Source of the DNA: Cloacibacterium sp047601505
GTDB taxonomy: Bacteria > Bacteroidota > Bacteroidia > Flavobacteriales > Weeksellaceae
Direction: 5' to 3'
Assembly (NCBI RefSeq): GCF_047601505.1
Contig: NZ_JASGJD010000001.1
Location: 1,240,001 to 1,304,000, forward strand
DNA: 64,000 nucleotides
In this document: in pieces, positions 1-8,708 of the stretch
How the letters are laid out: each line of letters opens with the position of its first letter
Numbering within the stretch: the stretch's first letter is position 1
Notes under the pieces: model-generated
The model's input: the letters and a program-made list of their open reading frames with translations, nothing else
What the model was told of the DNA's origin: nothing
Database searches by the model: none
Program-made: the position numbers and the translations under genes

Positions 1-42
1 GATTATACAAGATTGTTGTACAATTATTTTCAGAAGAGATAA
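1..42 (+). CDS. C-terminal tail of a gene entering from the left, probably DUF58 family
   Basis: Frame 1 is open from the first base to a TAA at 40-42 and encodes a 13-residue tail ending in Phe-Gln-Lys-Arg. In Bacteroidota the Bat genes usually follow a MoxR ATPase and a DUF58 protein, and DUF58 proteins often end in an aromatic/basic tail of this kind. The assignment rests mainly on that gene order and only 13 residues are visible. Confidence 0.5.
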   Translation, partial: DYTRLLYNYFQKR

Positions 43-87
43 ATTTTATAATTTACTGAGTCTTCTTATTTTAATAATGTTTGAAAA

Positions 88-999
88 ATGAATTTAATTT
101 CAAAAAAAATAAAAATATTTTTCTTTATTTTTCTAAGTGTTGTGGCGTTTTCGCAGACACTTTCTTCTAATCTTTCGAAGGATAAAGTTGCACTGGGAGA
201 AAAAGTGGTTTTTAGAGTTTCTGTTAATGATTTGCATGGCAGAGATGTAATTTCTATGCCCAAAAATGAGTTGATGCCTTTTCATTTTGAAGAAACAAAA
301 GACGAGATTAATAAAACGTTTGATAATTACAGCAGAACGGTAGAATTTCAGATTTTTGAGGAAGGTAAATTTACGATTCCGCCATTAGAATTTTCTGTTA
401 ATGGAGACGTTTTGAAAACAATTCCTTACGAGATTACGGTTTATAATCCTGTAAATGCAGATGATAAGATTAACGATATTATGAACAATAAGCAAGTTAA
501 TCTCGGATGGAACGATTATTGGGAAATGTACAAATGGTACGCTTTAGCTGCATTGGCGATTGTTGCTTTGCTATTCGTTGTTTTAGGATTGTTCAAAAAT
601 GGCGTTTTCAAAAAGAATAATAAAACGAAACTTCCCATTCATAAAACTTTAATAGATTTAAAAAATCTTGAAAAGAAAAAATACGCCGAAAATGGCAATT
701 TCAGGATGTTTTATGTAGAATTGATAGACATTACCAGAGCATTTATTACTCAGCAATATCACATTCCGGCAGATGTTTTATTGACGGATGATTTGATTGA
801 TTTAATGAAAAATACCAATAAAATCTCTTCTGAAAACGAAAAAGTAGTGGAAGATGTTTTCTTGAGAGGAGATATGGTGAAATTTGCGAAAATTTTCCCA
901 AATCAAGACATGATGAAGAAAGATTTTAAAGAAATTTATGATTTTGTAGAACGTTCTACCAAAGATTTGGAAGCAGAACATTTAAGAGAGATAAGCTAA
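88..999 (+). CDS. Short BatD-like membrane protein of the Bat operon
   Basis: This 303-residue protein has a signal peptide (about residues 1-22, ending FSQ), a periplasmic beta-rich region, one membrane helix at about 150-169, and a cytoplasmic helical tail. That layout is a shortened version of BatD, encoded later in the same operon. The stop overlaps the batA start by one base, so translation is probably coupled. Its place between a DUF58-like gene and batA matches the MoxR-DUF58-small protein-BatA-BatB-BatC-BatD order of Bacteroidota. The biochemical role is unknown; Bat proteins are associated with aerotolerance or envelope stress in Bacteroides. No catalytic motif is visible. Confidence 0.75.
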   Translation: MNLISKKIKIFFFIFLSVVAFSQTLSSNLSKDKVALGEKVVFRVSVNDLHGRDVISMPKNELMPFHFEETKDEINKTFDNYSRTVEFQIFEEGKFTIPPLEFSVNGDVLKTIPYEITVYNPVNADDKINDIMNNKQVNLGWNDYWEMYKWYALAALAIVALLFVVLGLFKNGVFKKNNKTKLPIHKTLIDLKNLEKKKYAENGNFRMFYVELIDITRAFITQQYHIPADVLLTDDLIDLMKNTNKISSENEKVVEDVFLRGDMVKFAKIFPNQDMMKKDFKEIYDFVERSTKDLEAEHLREIS

Positions 1000-1982
1000 T
1001 GAATTTTGAGTTTCACAGTCCATATTTTTTATTGCTCTTTTTGGTATTTATTCCTTTAATTATTAAAGATTTTGCCAAGAAGAAAAAGTTGGGAATTAAT
1101 GTTTCCACAACCAAAAATATGTTGGTAGCAGGAAATTTCAATTGGATTCAAAAATTTCTGAAAATTACCAAATATATCATTCTTTCGGGGCTTATTTTAG
1201 CTTTGGCAAGACCAAGAACTTTTAGTATTTCAGACGATAGAGACGAGACCAAAGGTGTAGATATTTTCTTGGCGGTAGATGTTTCTCCGAGTATGTTAGC
1301 AAAAGATTTAGAGCCAGACAGAATTACCGCTCTTAAAAATATTGCCAAAGATTTTGTTAAAAAAAGAACTTCAGACAGAATAGGTTTGGTAGAATATTGG
1401 GGCGAAGCCATTACAAAAGTTCCGCTTACATCAGACCATCAAGTGATTTTAGACGAATTAAACGAGATGAATCCTAGCTTAGATTTGTCTGGTACTGCAA
1501 TAGGAGAAGGACTTTCGGTTGCCGTTAATCATCTTAAAAATAGCAAGTCGAAAAGTAAAATTATAATTTTAATGACAGACGGAGTAAATACCGTTCCTAA
1601 TGCAATGCCTCCACAAATTGCAGGAGAATTGGCGAAAAATTATGGTATTAAAGTTTACACCATCGGAATTGGAACTAATGGATATGCACTTTTCCCTGTG
1701 ATAGATGTTTTCGGGATTAGTTTTGAAGAACAAAAAGTAGAAATAGACGAAGCTACACTGTCTGAAATTTCAAAAATAACAGGTGGAAAATACTTTAGAG
1801 CTACTTCTAATGAAAGTTTGGAAAGCATTTACAACGAAATTGATACGTTAGAAAAATCTAAAATTAAAACCAATAAAGTGTATAATTATGATGAATATTT
1901 CAGAGTTTTTCTATGGATTTCCTTGGTTTTTCTAGTGATTGATGCTGTAATGAGATGGAGATTTTTTAGAACTTTTAATTAA
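999..1982 (+). CDS. batA: BatA, von Willebrand factor A domain membrane protein
   Basis: The 327-residue protein has two N-terminal membrane helices (about 8-24 and 57-72), a periplasmic VWA domain and a C-terminal helix (about 303-320). The metal-ion-dependent adhesion site is readable: DVSPS at residues 94-98, then SGTAIGEGL and LMTDGVNT, giving the DxSxS, Thr and Asp ligands. The VWA domain probably mediates metal-dependent protein-protein contacts within the Bat/MoxR complex at the inner membrane. The start overlaps the stop of the upstream gene by one base, and batB begins 7 bases after the stop. Length and helix layout are normal for BatA. Confidence 0.9.
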   Translation: MNFEFHSPYFLLLFLVFIPLIIKDFAKKKKLGINVSTTKNMLVAGNFNWIQKFLKITKYIILSGLILALARPRTFSISDDRDETKGVDIFLAVDVSPSMLAKDLEPDRITALKNIAKDFVKKRTSDRIGLVEYWGEAITKVPLTSDHQVILDELNEMNPSLDLSGTAIGEGLSVAVNHLKNSKSKSKIIILMTDGVNTVPNAMPPQIAGELAKNYGIKVYTIGIGTNGYALFPVIDVFGISFEEQKVEIDEATLSEISKITGGKYFRATSNESLESIYNEIDTLEKSKIKTNKVYNYDEYFRVFLWISLVFLVIDAVMRWRFFRTFN

Positions 1983-1989
1983 GAATAAC

Positions 1990-3000
1990 ATGATGGATTT
2001 TAGTATAGGAAATTATTGGTATCTCTTATTGCTATTGGTTTTGCCTGTAGTTGCAGTTCTTGTATTTAGTTTTAAAAAATGGAAAAAAGCAAAGAAAACT
2101 CTTTTTGCTGAAGCTAAATTTCATCAAGAATTATATCCGAAAGGAAATGTTTTTTCAAAAGTTTTCCCCGTTTTATATCTTTTAGGTTTTTTGTTTTTAG
2201 TTTTAGCGATGGTAGATTTCCTCAGCGGAAAACAAGAAATGAAAGTGCAGCAAAAAGTAAATTCTGTAATTTTTGTGCTAGACGTTTCTAATTCGATGAA
2301 TGCAGAAGATATAGAACCAACAAGATTGCAACAAGCTAAAAATATTTTGAAAAACTGCATTCAACAGATGCACGACGATAAGATAGGAATAGTAGTTTTT
2401 GCAGGTGATGCACAATCGATAATGCCACTTACTTCAGATTATTCTGCGGCCGAAAATTATATAGATGCCATTGAAACTAATATTATCCCAAAGCAAGGAA
2501 CAGATTTTTTAAAAGCTGTTGATGTAGCAGCTGATAAATTTAAAAATGTACCAAAAGGAGCTAGGAAAATCATCATGATAAGCGATGGAGAAGATAACGA
2601 AGGAAACGAGAAAGCAGCAATAAGTAAGGCGCGGAAAGAAGGAATTATAATTAATACAATTGGAGTAGGAACCGAAGAAGGTGCGCCAATTCCTATGTAT
2701 ATGTATGGACAATTAATGGGATATAAAACCGATGCTAGTGATGAAACGGTTATTACCAAAAGACAAACTGAAGCACTAATGTCCATTGCTTATGATACAG
2801 ATGGAGAATATATTGATGGGAACAATCTCTCTACGGCAGTTTCTAAGATTCTTACCATTTTGCAAACACAGAAGGGAAGTTCTCAAACTGTTATAGATAC
2901 GCAATCTGCTGTGCATTATTATCAATGGTTTTTGGGGATTTCGGTGTTGTTTTTTATTTTAATATTTATGTTAAACCCTAAAAATGATTTAAATATTTAA
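1990..3000 (+). CDS. batB: BatB, von Willebrand factor A domain membrane protein
   Basis: The 336-residue protein is homologous in layout to BatA: N-terminal helix 10-27, second helix about 60-77, VWA domain and C-terminal helix. The MIDAS motif DVSNS is at residues 98-102, followed by LTSD and MISDGEDNEG, so all ligand positions look intact. Two adjacent ATG codons (1990 and 1993) can serve as start. The gene is 7 bases behind batA. A 131-bp gap follows before batC, with a -7-like TATTTTTG at 3116-3123, so batC may also have an internal promoter. The role is inferred from the Bat operon context. Confidence 0.9.
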   Translation: MMDFSIGNYWYLLLLLVLPVVAVLVFSFKKWKKAKKTLFAEAKFHQELYPKGNVFSKVFPVLYLLGFLFLVLAMVDFLSGKQEMKVQQKVNSVIFVLDVSNSMNAEDIEPTRLQQAKNILKNCIQQMHDDKIGIVVFAGDAQSIMPLTSDYSAAENYIDAIETNIIPKQGTDFLKAVDVAADKFKNVPKGARKIIMISDGEDNEGNEKAAISKARKEGIIINTIGVGTEEGAPIPMYMYGQLMGYKTDASDETVITKRQTEALMSIAYDTDGEYIDGNNLSTAVSKILTILQTQKGSSQTVIDTQSAVHYYQWFLGISVLFFILIFMLNPKNDLNI

Positions 3001-3115
3001 ATGTTTTTTGAAGATTTGATTTTTTAGCTCTATTAATTTCAGTTTTATTGTGTTAGAAGGTTATTTTTATCATTTATTTAACATTTAGTAATGTCGTTTT
3101 TAACATTTAAAGCAA

Positions 3116-3123
3116 TATTTTTG
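3116..3123 (+). promoter_or_regulatory. Possible internal -7 promoter element before batC
   Basis: TATTTTTG fits the Bacteroidota -7 consensus TAnnTTTG and ends 8 bases before the batC ATG. No good TTG -33 element was found 19 bases upstream, so this is a weak candidate for a secondary promoter in the only long gap within the Bat operon. Confidence 0.35.
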
Positions 3124-3131
3124 TAGGACAA

Positions 3132-3923
3132 ATGTTGAAAAAGTATCTTACATATTTTATATTCTTGTTTCTTGGGCTTTTAAGCTTTAATGCTCAGGAA
3201 AGCTTAAATACACTTATCTATAAAGGTAATCGTAGTTTTGATAAAAAAAATTACGATAATGCTTCTTCTATGTTTTTTGATGCAGTAAAGAAAAAAAACG
3301 ATGATTTTGGTGCGCATTATAATCTTGCTAATACACTTTATAAAAAGAAAATGTACGACCAAGCGGCTTCCGAATATCAAAAAGCACAAAAACTTACCAA
3401 AAATTCTGACGAAAAAGCGGCTTCGCTGTATAATCTTGGGAACACATTTCTCCAAAACGGCAACACAGATAAAGCCATCAATTCTTATAAAAGTGCGTTG
3501 AAACTTGATGCTGATAATAAAGCAATTCTTAAAAATCTTCAAATCGCCATGAAGAAAAAAGATCAAAAGCAACAAAATCAACAGCAGAATAATCAGAATC
3601 AACAAAACCAAAATAATAAGAATCAAAACAATCAAGACCAAAAAAATCAAGACGGAGATAATAAAAATAAAGACGAAAAAAATAATAATTCTAAAAATCA
3701 GGAAAATGGAAACCAAGGAAACCAAAACAAAGGAAATGGTAACCAAGGTAAATTGCCAAACCAACAAGAAAAAAATAATCAGCAGAATCAAGGGAATAAA
3801 ATCCCTAAAGATGTGCAAAAATTAATTTTAGAAAGAAGTGCTAATCAGGAGAAAGAAACAGCTAGAAAATTGCTAAATAAAGACGCATTTTCTCTCCCAG
3901 AAAGCAATGAAAAAGATTGGTAA
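3132..3923 (+). CDS. batC: BatC, TPR protein with a long Asn/Gln/Lys-rich tail
   Basis: The 263-residue protein starts with a signal peptide (about 1-21, ending NAQ). About three tetratricopeptide repeats follow (residues 24-140; ALYKKKMYDQAASEYQKA and NTDKAINSYKSALKLD are typical units). Residues about 143-225 are almost entirely Asn, Gln and Lys, a low-complexity and probably disordered linker. A short conserved-looking C-terminus follows (IPKDVQKLILERSANQEKETARKLL). The TPR part probably binds other Bat proteins in the periplasm. The gene ends 3 bases before batD. The AAT/AAA/CAA repetition makes this stretch prone to length variation and produces a long antisense open frame that is an artefact. 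Confidence 0.85.
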   Translation: MLKKYLTYFIFLFLGLLSFNAQESLNTLIYKGNRSFDKKNYDNASSMFFDAVKKKNDDFGAHYNLANTLYKKKMYDQAASEYQKAQKLTKNSDEKAASLYNLGNTFLQNGNTDKAINSYKSALKLDADNKAILKNLQIAMKKKDQKQQNQQQNNQNQQNQNNKNQNNQDQKNQDGDNKNKDEKNNNSKNQENGNQGNQNKGNGNQGKLPNQQEKNNQQNQGNKIPKDVQKLILERSANQEKETARKLLNKDAFSLPESNEKDW

Positions 3924-3926
3924 TAA

Positions 3927-5651
3927 ATGAAGAAATTGCAATACATAACGTTTCTTCTTCTATCCGTAATTTCTTACGGACAAGTTACTCTTTTGACGGA
4001 TGTTAACGTAAAAGAGGCTAAACCAAACGAACCAATTGTTCTTACTATTGTTCAAGAAGTTGCTGGTGATGATTTGGTGCAGCAATCTCCGTTAAGAATG
4101 CCAGATTTGTCTAAATTTGATATTATTGGTACCGCATCAGAACAAAATACTTTTATCGACCAAAGAAAAGGACTTAGAGTAAATCAATTTGTTTATCAAT
4201 ATTATCTGATGCCAAAAGTTTCTGGCAAGGTAAAAATTGGGTCTGCACTTCTTACGGTAAATGGTAAAATCTATAAATCTGAACCTTTTGATATATTAGT
4301 AAAAGATGGTTCCAAAAATCCTGAAGCAGATTATTTAGTTAAAGATGTGTATCTAAATCTTGAAGTTTCGGATAAAACGGTATATGAAAATCAGCCTACA
4401 GTAGCAGTTTTGAGAGCTTATAGTAAAAATTTTGATAATTTTAGAAAATTAGAAAATATCAAAGTTTCAGAGCAGTACAATGCAATTGTAAAACCAATTA
4501 GCTACAAAAAACAAAATATAGAAACAAAAGATGACGGAGAGTATTCTTCTCAAGTTATTGCCACTTTTGTTATTTTCCCAGAAAAATCTGGAAATGTAGA
4601 AATAGAACCAGTTTCTGCTTTGGTTAAAAATGCAGAAATGGGCAAAGTGGTTTCTAATAAAGTTAAAATTAATGTGAAAAATTTACCAACGGGTTCGCCA
4701 GAAAGTTTTAAAAATGCTGTTGGTAATTTTAATGTAAGCATAGAAGCAATAGATTCGTCCAAAGAAATTGAAATAAATAAACCTGTAAATGTTTTAGTTA
4801 AAATTGCAGGAAATGGTAATTTAGATGCCAATAAACTTCCAAAAATTATTGATTCGGAGCAATATACTTTCTTCAAACCAAAAATTACATCAAAACTTAC
4901 TACCAATAAAGAAGGCGTAAACGGTGTAATAGCAGCAACTTATGTTTTAATTCCTAAAAAATCTGGTAAAATTAATATTTCAACAGAAGATTTTTCTTTT
5001 TTTGATCCAAATCTAAAAAAATACGTAGATATTGGAGTTAAATCTCTATTGCTAAATGTGTTAACGCCACAGCAAATTGCAGCCAACAAAACCACTTTGG
5101 ATGTGGTAGATGATTATACCAAAAACGTTATAGAAACCGTTCCGCTTCCTGTGGTTGAGAAAAAAAACAATGCTTCTTATTATTCATTTAATTGGAAAAA
5201 TGTGCTGCTGAATTTGGCTCTGTTATTCGGTTGTGGTTTAGTATTTTATTATTTTGTAAACAGAAGAAAAGAAAAAAAGGTTTTAAAACCAATTCCTTTG
5301 AAACCAATTACAACTATTGCCGAAGAAGAAGAAAGAATCAGAAATCAGATTAAACCAGATTTTTACAGTTATTTTAATTATTTAAATACCTTAAAAGTTG
5401 ATGGAGATTTTTCTGCATTTTTCAAAACGTATGAAGATTTGCATCACGATGTAGAAACTTATATTGAAAGAAAAAGCAAAGAAAGTTTGAAATCTTATGT
5501 TCAAAATACAAAAGGAAGAAAATTTTTCGAAGATTTTAATGATTTAGAAAAACTAATGTCTATCGAAAAATATGCTCCAATTCACGACCAAGAACATTTA
5601 GACGAACTTTACCACAGCATCGTCAAGATTTATTCGGAAATTATGAATTAG
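3927..5651 (+). CDS. batD: BatD, large periplasmic protein of the Bat system
   Basis: The 574-residue protein carries a signal peptide (about 1-18, ending SYG) and a long beta-rich periplasmic region with repeated Ig-like segments (YLMPKVSGKVKIG, FVIFPEKSGNVEIEP and YVLIPKKSGKINIST look like successive repeats). One membrane helix lies near residues 424-442, followed by a cytoplasmic helical tail. This is the usual BatD/oxygen-tolerance architecture. It is the last gene of the Bat operon, 3 bases after batC. Function is inferred from family and context. Confidence 0.85.
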   Translation: MKKLQYITFLLLSVISYGQVTLLTDVNVKEAKPNEPIVLTIVQEVAGDDLVQQSPLRMPDLSKFDIIGTASEQNTFIDQRKGLRVNQFVYQYYLMPKVSGKVKIGSALLTVNGKIYKSEPFDILVKDGSKNPEADYLVKDVYLNLEVSDKTVYENQPTVAVLRAYSKNFDNFRKLENIKVSEQYNAIVKPISYKKQNIETKDDGEYSSQVIATFVIFPEKSGNVEIEPVSALVKNAEMGKVVSNKVKINVKNLPTGSPESFKNAVGNFNVSIEAIDSSKEIEINKPVNVLVKIAGNGNLDANKLPKIIDSEQYTFFKPKITSKLTTNKEGVNGVIAATYVLIPKKSGKINISTEDFSFFDPNLKKYVDIGVKSLLLNVLTPQQIAANKTTLDVVDDYTKNVIETVPLPVVEKKNNASYYSFNWKNVLLNLALLFGCGLVFYYFVNRRKEKKVLKPIPLKPITTIAEEEERIRNQIKPDFYSYFNYLNTLKVDGDFSAFFKTYEDLHHDVETYIERKSKESLKSYVQNTKGRKFFEDFNDLEKLMSIEKYAPIHDQEHLDELYHSIVKIYSEIMN

Positions 5652-5694
5652 TAAATAATATTCATATTTTTGTTGAATTAATAAAAATTTCTCT

Positions 5695-6291
5695 ATGATT
5701 GAAGCTTTTTCTCTTAAAGAAACAATGACTTGTTTTATGGTTCTCTTTGCTGTGATAGATATTCTAGGTTCTGTGCCAATTATTGTGAGCCTTCGCAAAC
5801 AATTTGGGCATATAGATTCGGAAAGAGCATCTATTGTTTCTGGAGGATTAATGATTGTTTTCTTGTTTTTAGGAGATAAAATGCTGAAGTTGATTGGGAT
5901 AGATGTTAATTCTTTCGCCATTGCAGGAGCTTTTGTTATTTTTATAATTGCTTTAGAAATGATTTTAGGAATAGAAATTCATAAAGTAGAAAGTGTAAAA
6001 GCTGCTTCTATTGTTCCTATTGCGTTTCCTTTGGTTGCTGGTGCTGGTACGCTTACTACAACGCTTTCGCTTAGAGCAGAGTTTCATGTGGTAAACATTA
6101 TTTTAGGGATTTTACTCAATACTATTTTGGTATATATTGTACTGAAATCTGCTAATTTTATCGAAGAAAAAATTGGAGATGCAACGCTGATGATTTTAAA
6201 AAAAGTTTTCGGAATTATTCTTTTAGCGATTTCAATTAAATTATTTACGGCTAATTTTGCTCAACTATTTTCAAATTATGTTCACTTTTAA
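5695..6291 (+). CDS. MarC family integral membrane protein
   Basis: The 198-residue protein has about six hydrophobic helices. Family-typical segments are the N-terminal FAVIDILGSVPIIVSL and the central AASIVPIAFPLVAGAGTLTT loop. MarC/UPF0056 proteins resemble transporters but have no firmly established substrate, and the old link to multiple antibiotic resistance is doubtful. A TATTTTTG box at 5665-5672 gives a plausible independent promoter in the 43-bp gap after batD. Length is normal for the family. Confidence 0.85.
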   Translation: MIEAFSLKETMTCFMVLFAVIDILGSVPIIVSLRKQFGHIDSERASIVSGGLMIVFLFLGDKMLKLIGIDVNSFAIAGAFVIFIIALEMILGIEIHKVESVKAASIVPIAFPLVAGAGTLTTTLSLRAEFHVVNIILGILLNTILVYIVLKSANFIEEKIGDATLMILKKVFGIILLAISIKLFTANFAQLFSNYVHF

Positions 6292-6345
6292 ATAAAAATT
6301 AAAAAGTGGAAATTCAAAAATTTAAAAAATAAATTCTCAACAGAT

Positions 6346-6540
6346 ATGACAACCTTTTATAAAGTTTTTTTAGTGCTATTCATTATTTTTATTGGTGTAA
6401 ATTTATACGCTGTAGATTGGAATATAGGGATTTTGCACCAAGAAAATAATAAATTTTTATTCTCTATTGTAGCGGCAGTTTTGGGTATTTTGGTAACTAT
6501 TGTGATGAATACTTGGAGAAAACTGTCAGAGAAAAAATAG
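6346..6540 (+). CDS. Small two-helix membrane protein of unknown function
   Basis: The 64-residue protein has two hydrophobic segments (about 5-23 and 38-56) separated by a short polar stretch (DWNIGILHQENNK), and ends with a basic tail (WRKLSEKK). This fits a small inner-membrane hairpin protein. It is 54 bases downstream of the MarC gene in the same direction and could be cotranscribed. It converges with the menaquinone genes; the stops are only 6 bases apart. I do not recognise a family. Good codon structure and hydrophobic patterning support a real gene. Confidence 0.6.
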   Translation: MTTFYKVFLVLFIIFIGVNLYAVDWNIGILHQENNKFLFSIVAAVLGILVTIVMNTWRKLSEKK

Positions 6541-6546
6541 AATTTT

Positions 6547-7518
6547 CTAAAATTTAAGATGATTAAGAATAGCTTGAGACTTCAATTCGGTTTCTTGCCA
6601 TTCTTTTTCGGGGTTACTCATAATGGTAATTCCACCGCCGGCAAATGCTATAATATTGTTTTTGAATATTTTAGCACACCTTAAATTCACAAAATAATAG
6701 ATTTCTTCTTCGGATTCTATCTTGATGTATCCAGCATAGAATTCTCTGTTATAGTTTTCTATTTCTAGAATTTTTTCCTTACAAAAATCTTTTGGGATGC
6801 CACAAACTGCAGGGGTTGGATGGAGTTTGGTGATGAGTTCTTCTAAATTTTCAGAATTTATTTTCGCCGAAAAATCATTTCTAAGATGTTTTATGTTTCC
6901 ACTGTTGTGCGTGTAAGTTTCCGAAACGTTTACATCATCAGAAAAGTCTTTTAATTTCTCTAAAATATATTGGCTTACAGGTTTTTGTTCTTCAATTTCT
7001 TTGTTGCTCCATTCTTCATTAATTGGAAGTGTTCCTGCCAAACTCATCGTGAAAAATTCTTGCGTTTTTTTATTGAATTTTCCTAAAATTTCTGGAGTTG
7101 CACCCATCCAAATTTCGTCCTCGCTTATTAATAGATAGCAAAGAGTGTTTTTGTAATTAGCGCAAATATTTTTGAAGGAATCAAGCAGATTTAAATTCGA
7201 AATTTCTTTTTTTATTGGTCTGGAAATCACTAATTTAGGCAAATTGTTTTCTCTGATGATTTCGATGGCTTTTTTTACTTCTTCTATGTAACTTTCGTGT
7301 GTTGGAAAGTTTTCAGAAGCATCTATTTCTGGTAAATTTACTTCATTAAAGAAGAGATTTTCTAGATTTTCTTCTTTAAGATAAGTAAGAGAATTATTTT
7401 TTAATTCTAATTTTTTGTTTCCAGTAAAACTAGAAAATTCTACTCTATTTTTGCCAATACTTTCGTGAGTTGCTAAAATATAATCTTCAGCAAAAGGCAA
7501 TCTGCAAATGAATTTCAT
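6547..7518 (-). CDS. menF: Isochorismate synthase (chorismate-binding enzyme)
   Basis: The 323-residue protein belongs to the anthranilate/isochorismate synthase family. Diagnostic blocks are MSLAGTLPI, LHPTPAVCGIP, NREFYAGYI, YFVNLRCAKI and AFAGGGITIMSNPEKEWQETE, which form the chorismate pocket. The LHPTPAVCG signature favours isochorismate synthase (MenF/EntC/DhbC) over anthranilate synthase. The enzyme converts chorismate to isochorismate, the first committed step of menaquinone synthesis, the respiratory quinone of Flavobacteriia. It is shorter than the E. coli protein because the N-terminal region is compact, which is common in Bacteroidota. Its ATG overlaps the stop of the upstream thioesterase gene by one base, so the two are coupled. 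Confidence 0.85.
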   Translation of the reverse strand: MKFICRLPFAEDYILATHESIGKNRVEFSSFTGNKKLELKNNSLTYLKEENLENLFFNEVNLPEIDASENFPTHESYIEEVKKAIEIIRENNLPKLVISRPIKKEISNLNLLDSFKNICANYKNTLCYLLISEDEIWMGATPEILGKFNKKTQEFFTMSLAGTLPINEEWSNKEIEEQKPVSQYILEKLKDFSDDVNVSETYTHNSGNIKHLRNDFSAKINSENLEELITKLHPTPAVCGIPKDFCKEKILEIENYNREFYAGYIKIESEEEIYYFVNLRCAKIFKNNIIAFAGGGITIMSNPEKEWQETELKSQAILNHLKF

Positions 7519-7943
7519 TATTTTTCAATCTGTCTATTTATTACCATATTCGTCATCGTACAATGGCAAATAAGACTTTCTTTTTCGTCTTTTATTTCAA
7601 TTTCTAGAAAATGGAGCGTTTTTCCTTTTCTAATTATTCTTGCGGTTCCTGTTACAATTCCTTCGTTTTTACTTTTCAAATGATTAGAATTGATGGAAGT
7701 TCCTACAGCAGCTTTGTCTTCAGAAAATACCAAAATATTAGAAAGACAAGAGCCAAGACTTTCGGCAAGCGCAATGCTAGCGCCACCGTGAAGCATTTTT
7801 AAAGGTTGATGAACTTTAGAATTAACAGGCATTGTTCCTACTAAATAATCGTCTCCCAATTCTGTGAAAACAATTCCTAAAGTTTCCATCAAAGTATCTT
7901 TATTCCATTGGTTTAGCTGGACAAGTTTTTCTGTATTTGTCAT
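7518..7943 (-). CDS. menI: Hotdog-fold thioesterase, probably DHNA-CoA hydrolase
   Basis: The 141-residue protein is a PaaI/YdiI-type hotdog thioesterase. The typical segments are HQPLKMLHGGASIALAES, where the Glu of LAES is the expected catalytic residue, then VGTSINSNHLKS and a C-terminal strand LHFLEIEIKDEK. One-base overlap with the isochorismate synthase gene suggests the menaquinone step 1,4-dihydroxy-2-naphthoyl-CoA hydrolysis. A general acyl-CoA housekeeping thioesterase would look the same, so the MenI assignment depends on context. Confidence 0.75.
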   Translation of the reverse strand: MTNTEKLVQLNQWNKDTLMETLGIVFTELGDDYLVGTMPVNSKVHQPLKMLHGGASIALAESLGSCLSNILVFSEDKAAVGTSINSNHLKSKNEGIVTGTARIIRKGKTLHFLEIEIKDEKESLICHCTMTNMVINRQIEK

Positions 7944-7992
7944 TTCTTTTATTTAAAACGAAAGTATTTTAGGATTTAATTTAGACTTTTTT

Positions 7993-8568
7993 TTAGAATA
8001 TTTTTGGATTCCACTTTTCTGGATATTTTGGTGTAATTTTTTGAAAATAATCTTGTAATTCCTGCATAATACTTTCGTAGCTTCGAGTTTCTAATTCTTC
8101 CACCGAAATTTTTTTGCCTAGATACATGGTTTTTTCTTTAAAATCTCCCGCAGCAATTACTATAGGCACTTTAGATTCTAAAGCCATGTGATAGAAGCCT
8201 TTTCTCCATTTTGGAACCCAACTTCTGGTTCCTTCTGGTGTAATTACCAAACTGAAATTATCTTTTTGGAATTCTCTTTTTACAAAATTTATCAAATCAT
8301 TTCTTTGGCTTCTGTCTATTCCAATTCCGCCTAAACTTTTAATTAAAAATCCGTACCAAGCTTTTGTATGAGCGTCTTTGATGATTACTTTTAGTTTTTT
8401 TCCTAAAACCCAATAGGCAAGATTTCCTAGAATATATTCTTCGTTTGCGGTGTGAGGTGCAACTACCAATACACAACGTTCCAGATTACTAGCCGGTCCT
8501 TCTAAAACGATTTTCCAACCCCAAATCCATAATACGAATTGTGCAATTATTTTTTTGATAAACTTCAT
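7993..8568 (-). CDS. PlsC-like lysophospholipid acyltransferase with a variant catalytic box
   Basis: The 191-residue protein resembles 1-acyl-glycerol-3-phosphate acyltransferases. It has a hydrophobic N-terminus (about 7-22), the substrate motif TPEGTRSW and a following RKGFYHMALESKVPIV block. The catalytic box normally reads HxxxxD; here it reads APHTANEEY, with Glu in the Asp position. This may be a tolerated change or mark a different acyl acceptor. The gene sits 49 bp upstream of the thioesterase gene on the same strand. A strong minus-strand terminator at 8582-8615 separates it from the tiny unit further upstream. Confidence 0.75.
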   Translation of the reverse strand: MKFIKKIIAQFVLWIWGWKIVLEGPASNLERCVLVVAPHTANEEYILGNLAYWVLGKKLKVIIKDAHTKAWYGFLIKSLGGIGIDRSQRNDLINFVKREFQKDNFSLVITPEGTRSWVPKWRKGFYHMALESKVPIVIAAGDFKEKTMYLGKKISVEELETRSYESIMQELQDYFQKITPKYPEKWNPKIF

Positions 8569-8581
8569 ATTTTTTGATTTT

Positions 8582-8615
8582 AAAACAAAACAAGTAACCT
8601 TACAAAGGTTACTTG
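8582..8615 (-). terminator. Rho-independent terminator between the small peptide unit and the acyltransferase gene
   Basis: On the minus strand, an 11-bp perfect stem (CAAGTAACCTT / AAGGTTACTTG, 8591-8615) with a 3-base loop is followed by GTTTTGTTTT. It lies directly in front of the acyltransferase start, so it ends the short transcript covering 8646-8708. It could also act as an attenuator. Confidence 0.75.
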
Positions 8616-8645
8616 CAAATATAATTAATATTGTTTAAAATTCTT

Positions 8646-8708
8646 TTAAAAAAGACTGCTTATGAAATCCATCACTTTAATTACGATTTCTAATACTAAT
8701 TGAATCAT
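8646..8708 (-). CDS. Tiny amphipathic or membrane-active peptide (20 residues)
   Basis: An ATG-initiated frame encodes MIQLVLEIVIKVMDFISSLF and stops at TAA. The peptide is strongly hydrophobic, with charged residues only at Glu7, Lys11 and Asp14, a pattern compatible with an amphipathic or membrane-inserting helix. A strong terminator begins 31 bases downstream, so a short dedicated transcript is likely. The surrounding 400 bp holds no longer gene. I found no clear promoter; TAATTTAG at 8765-8758 is a one-mismatch -7 candidate. The peptide recalls type I toxins or small membrane regulators in size and composition, but no family is recognised. A non-coding RNA with a chance frame is the alternative. 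Confidence 0.4.
   Translation of the reverse strand: MIQLVLEIVIKVMDFISSLF

Noticed and set aside
3204..3818. 204-codon antisense frame opposite batC
   Set aside because: It is created by the AAT/AAA/CAA-rich BatC tail, which reads as Ile/Leu/Phe codons on the other strand. No independent evidence of expression.
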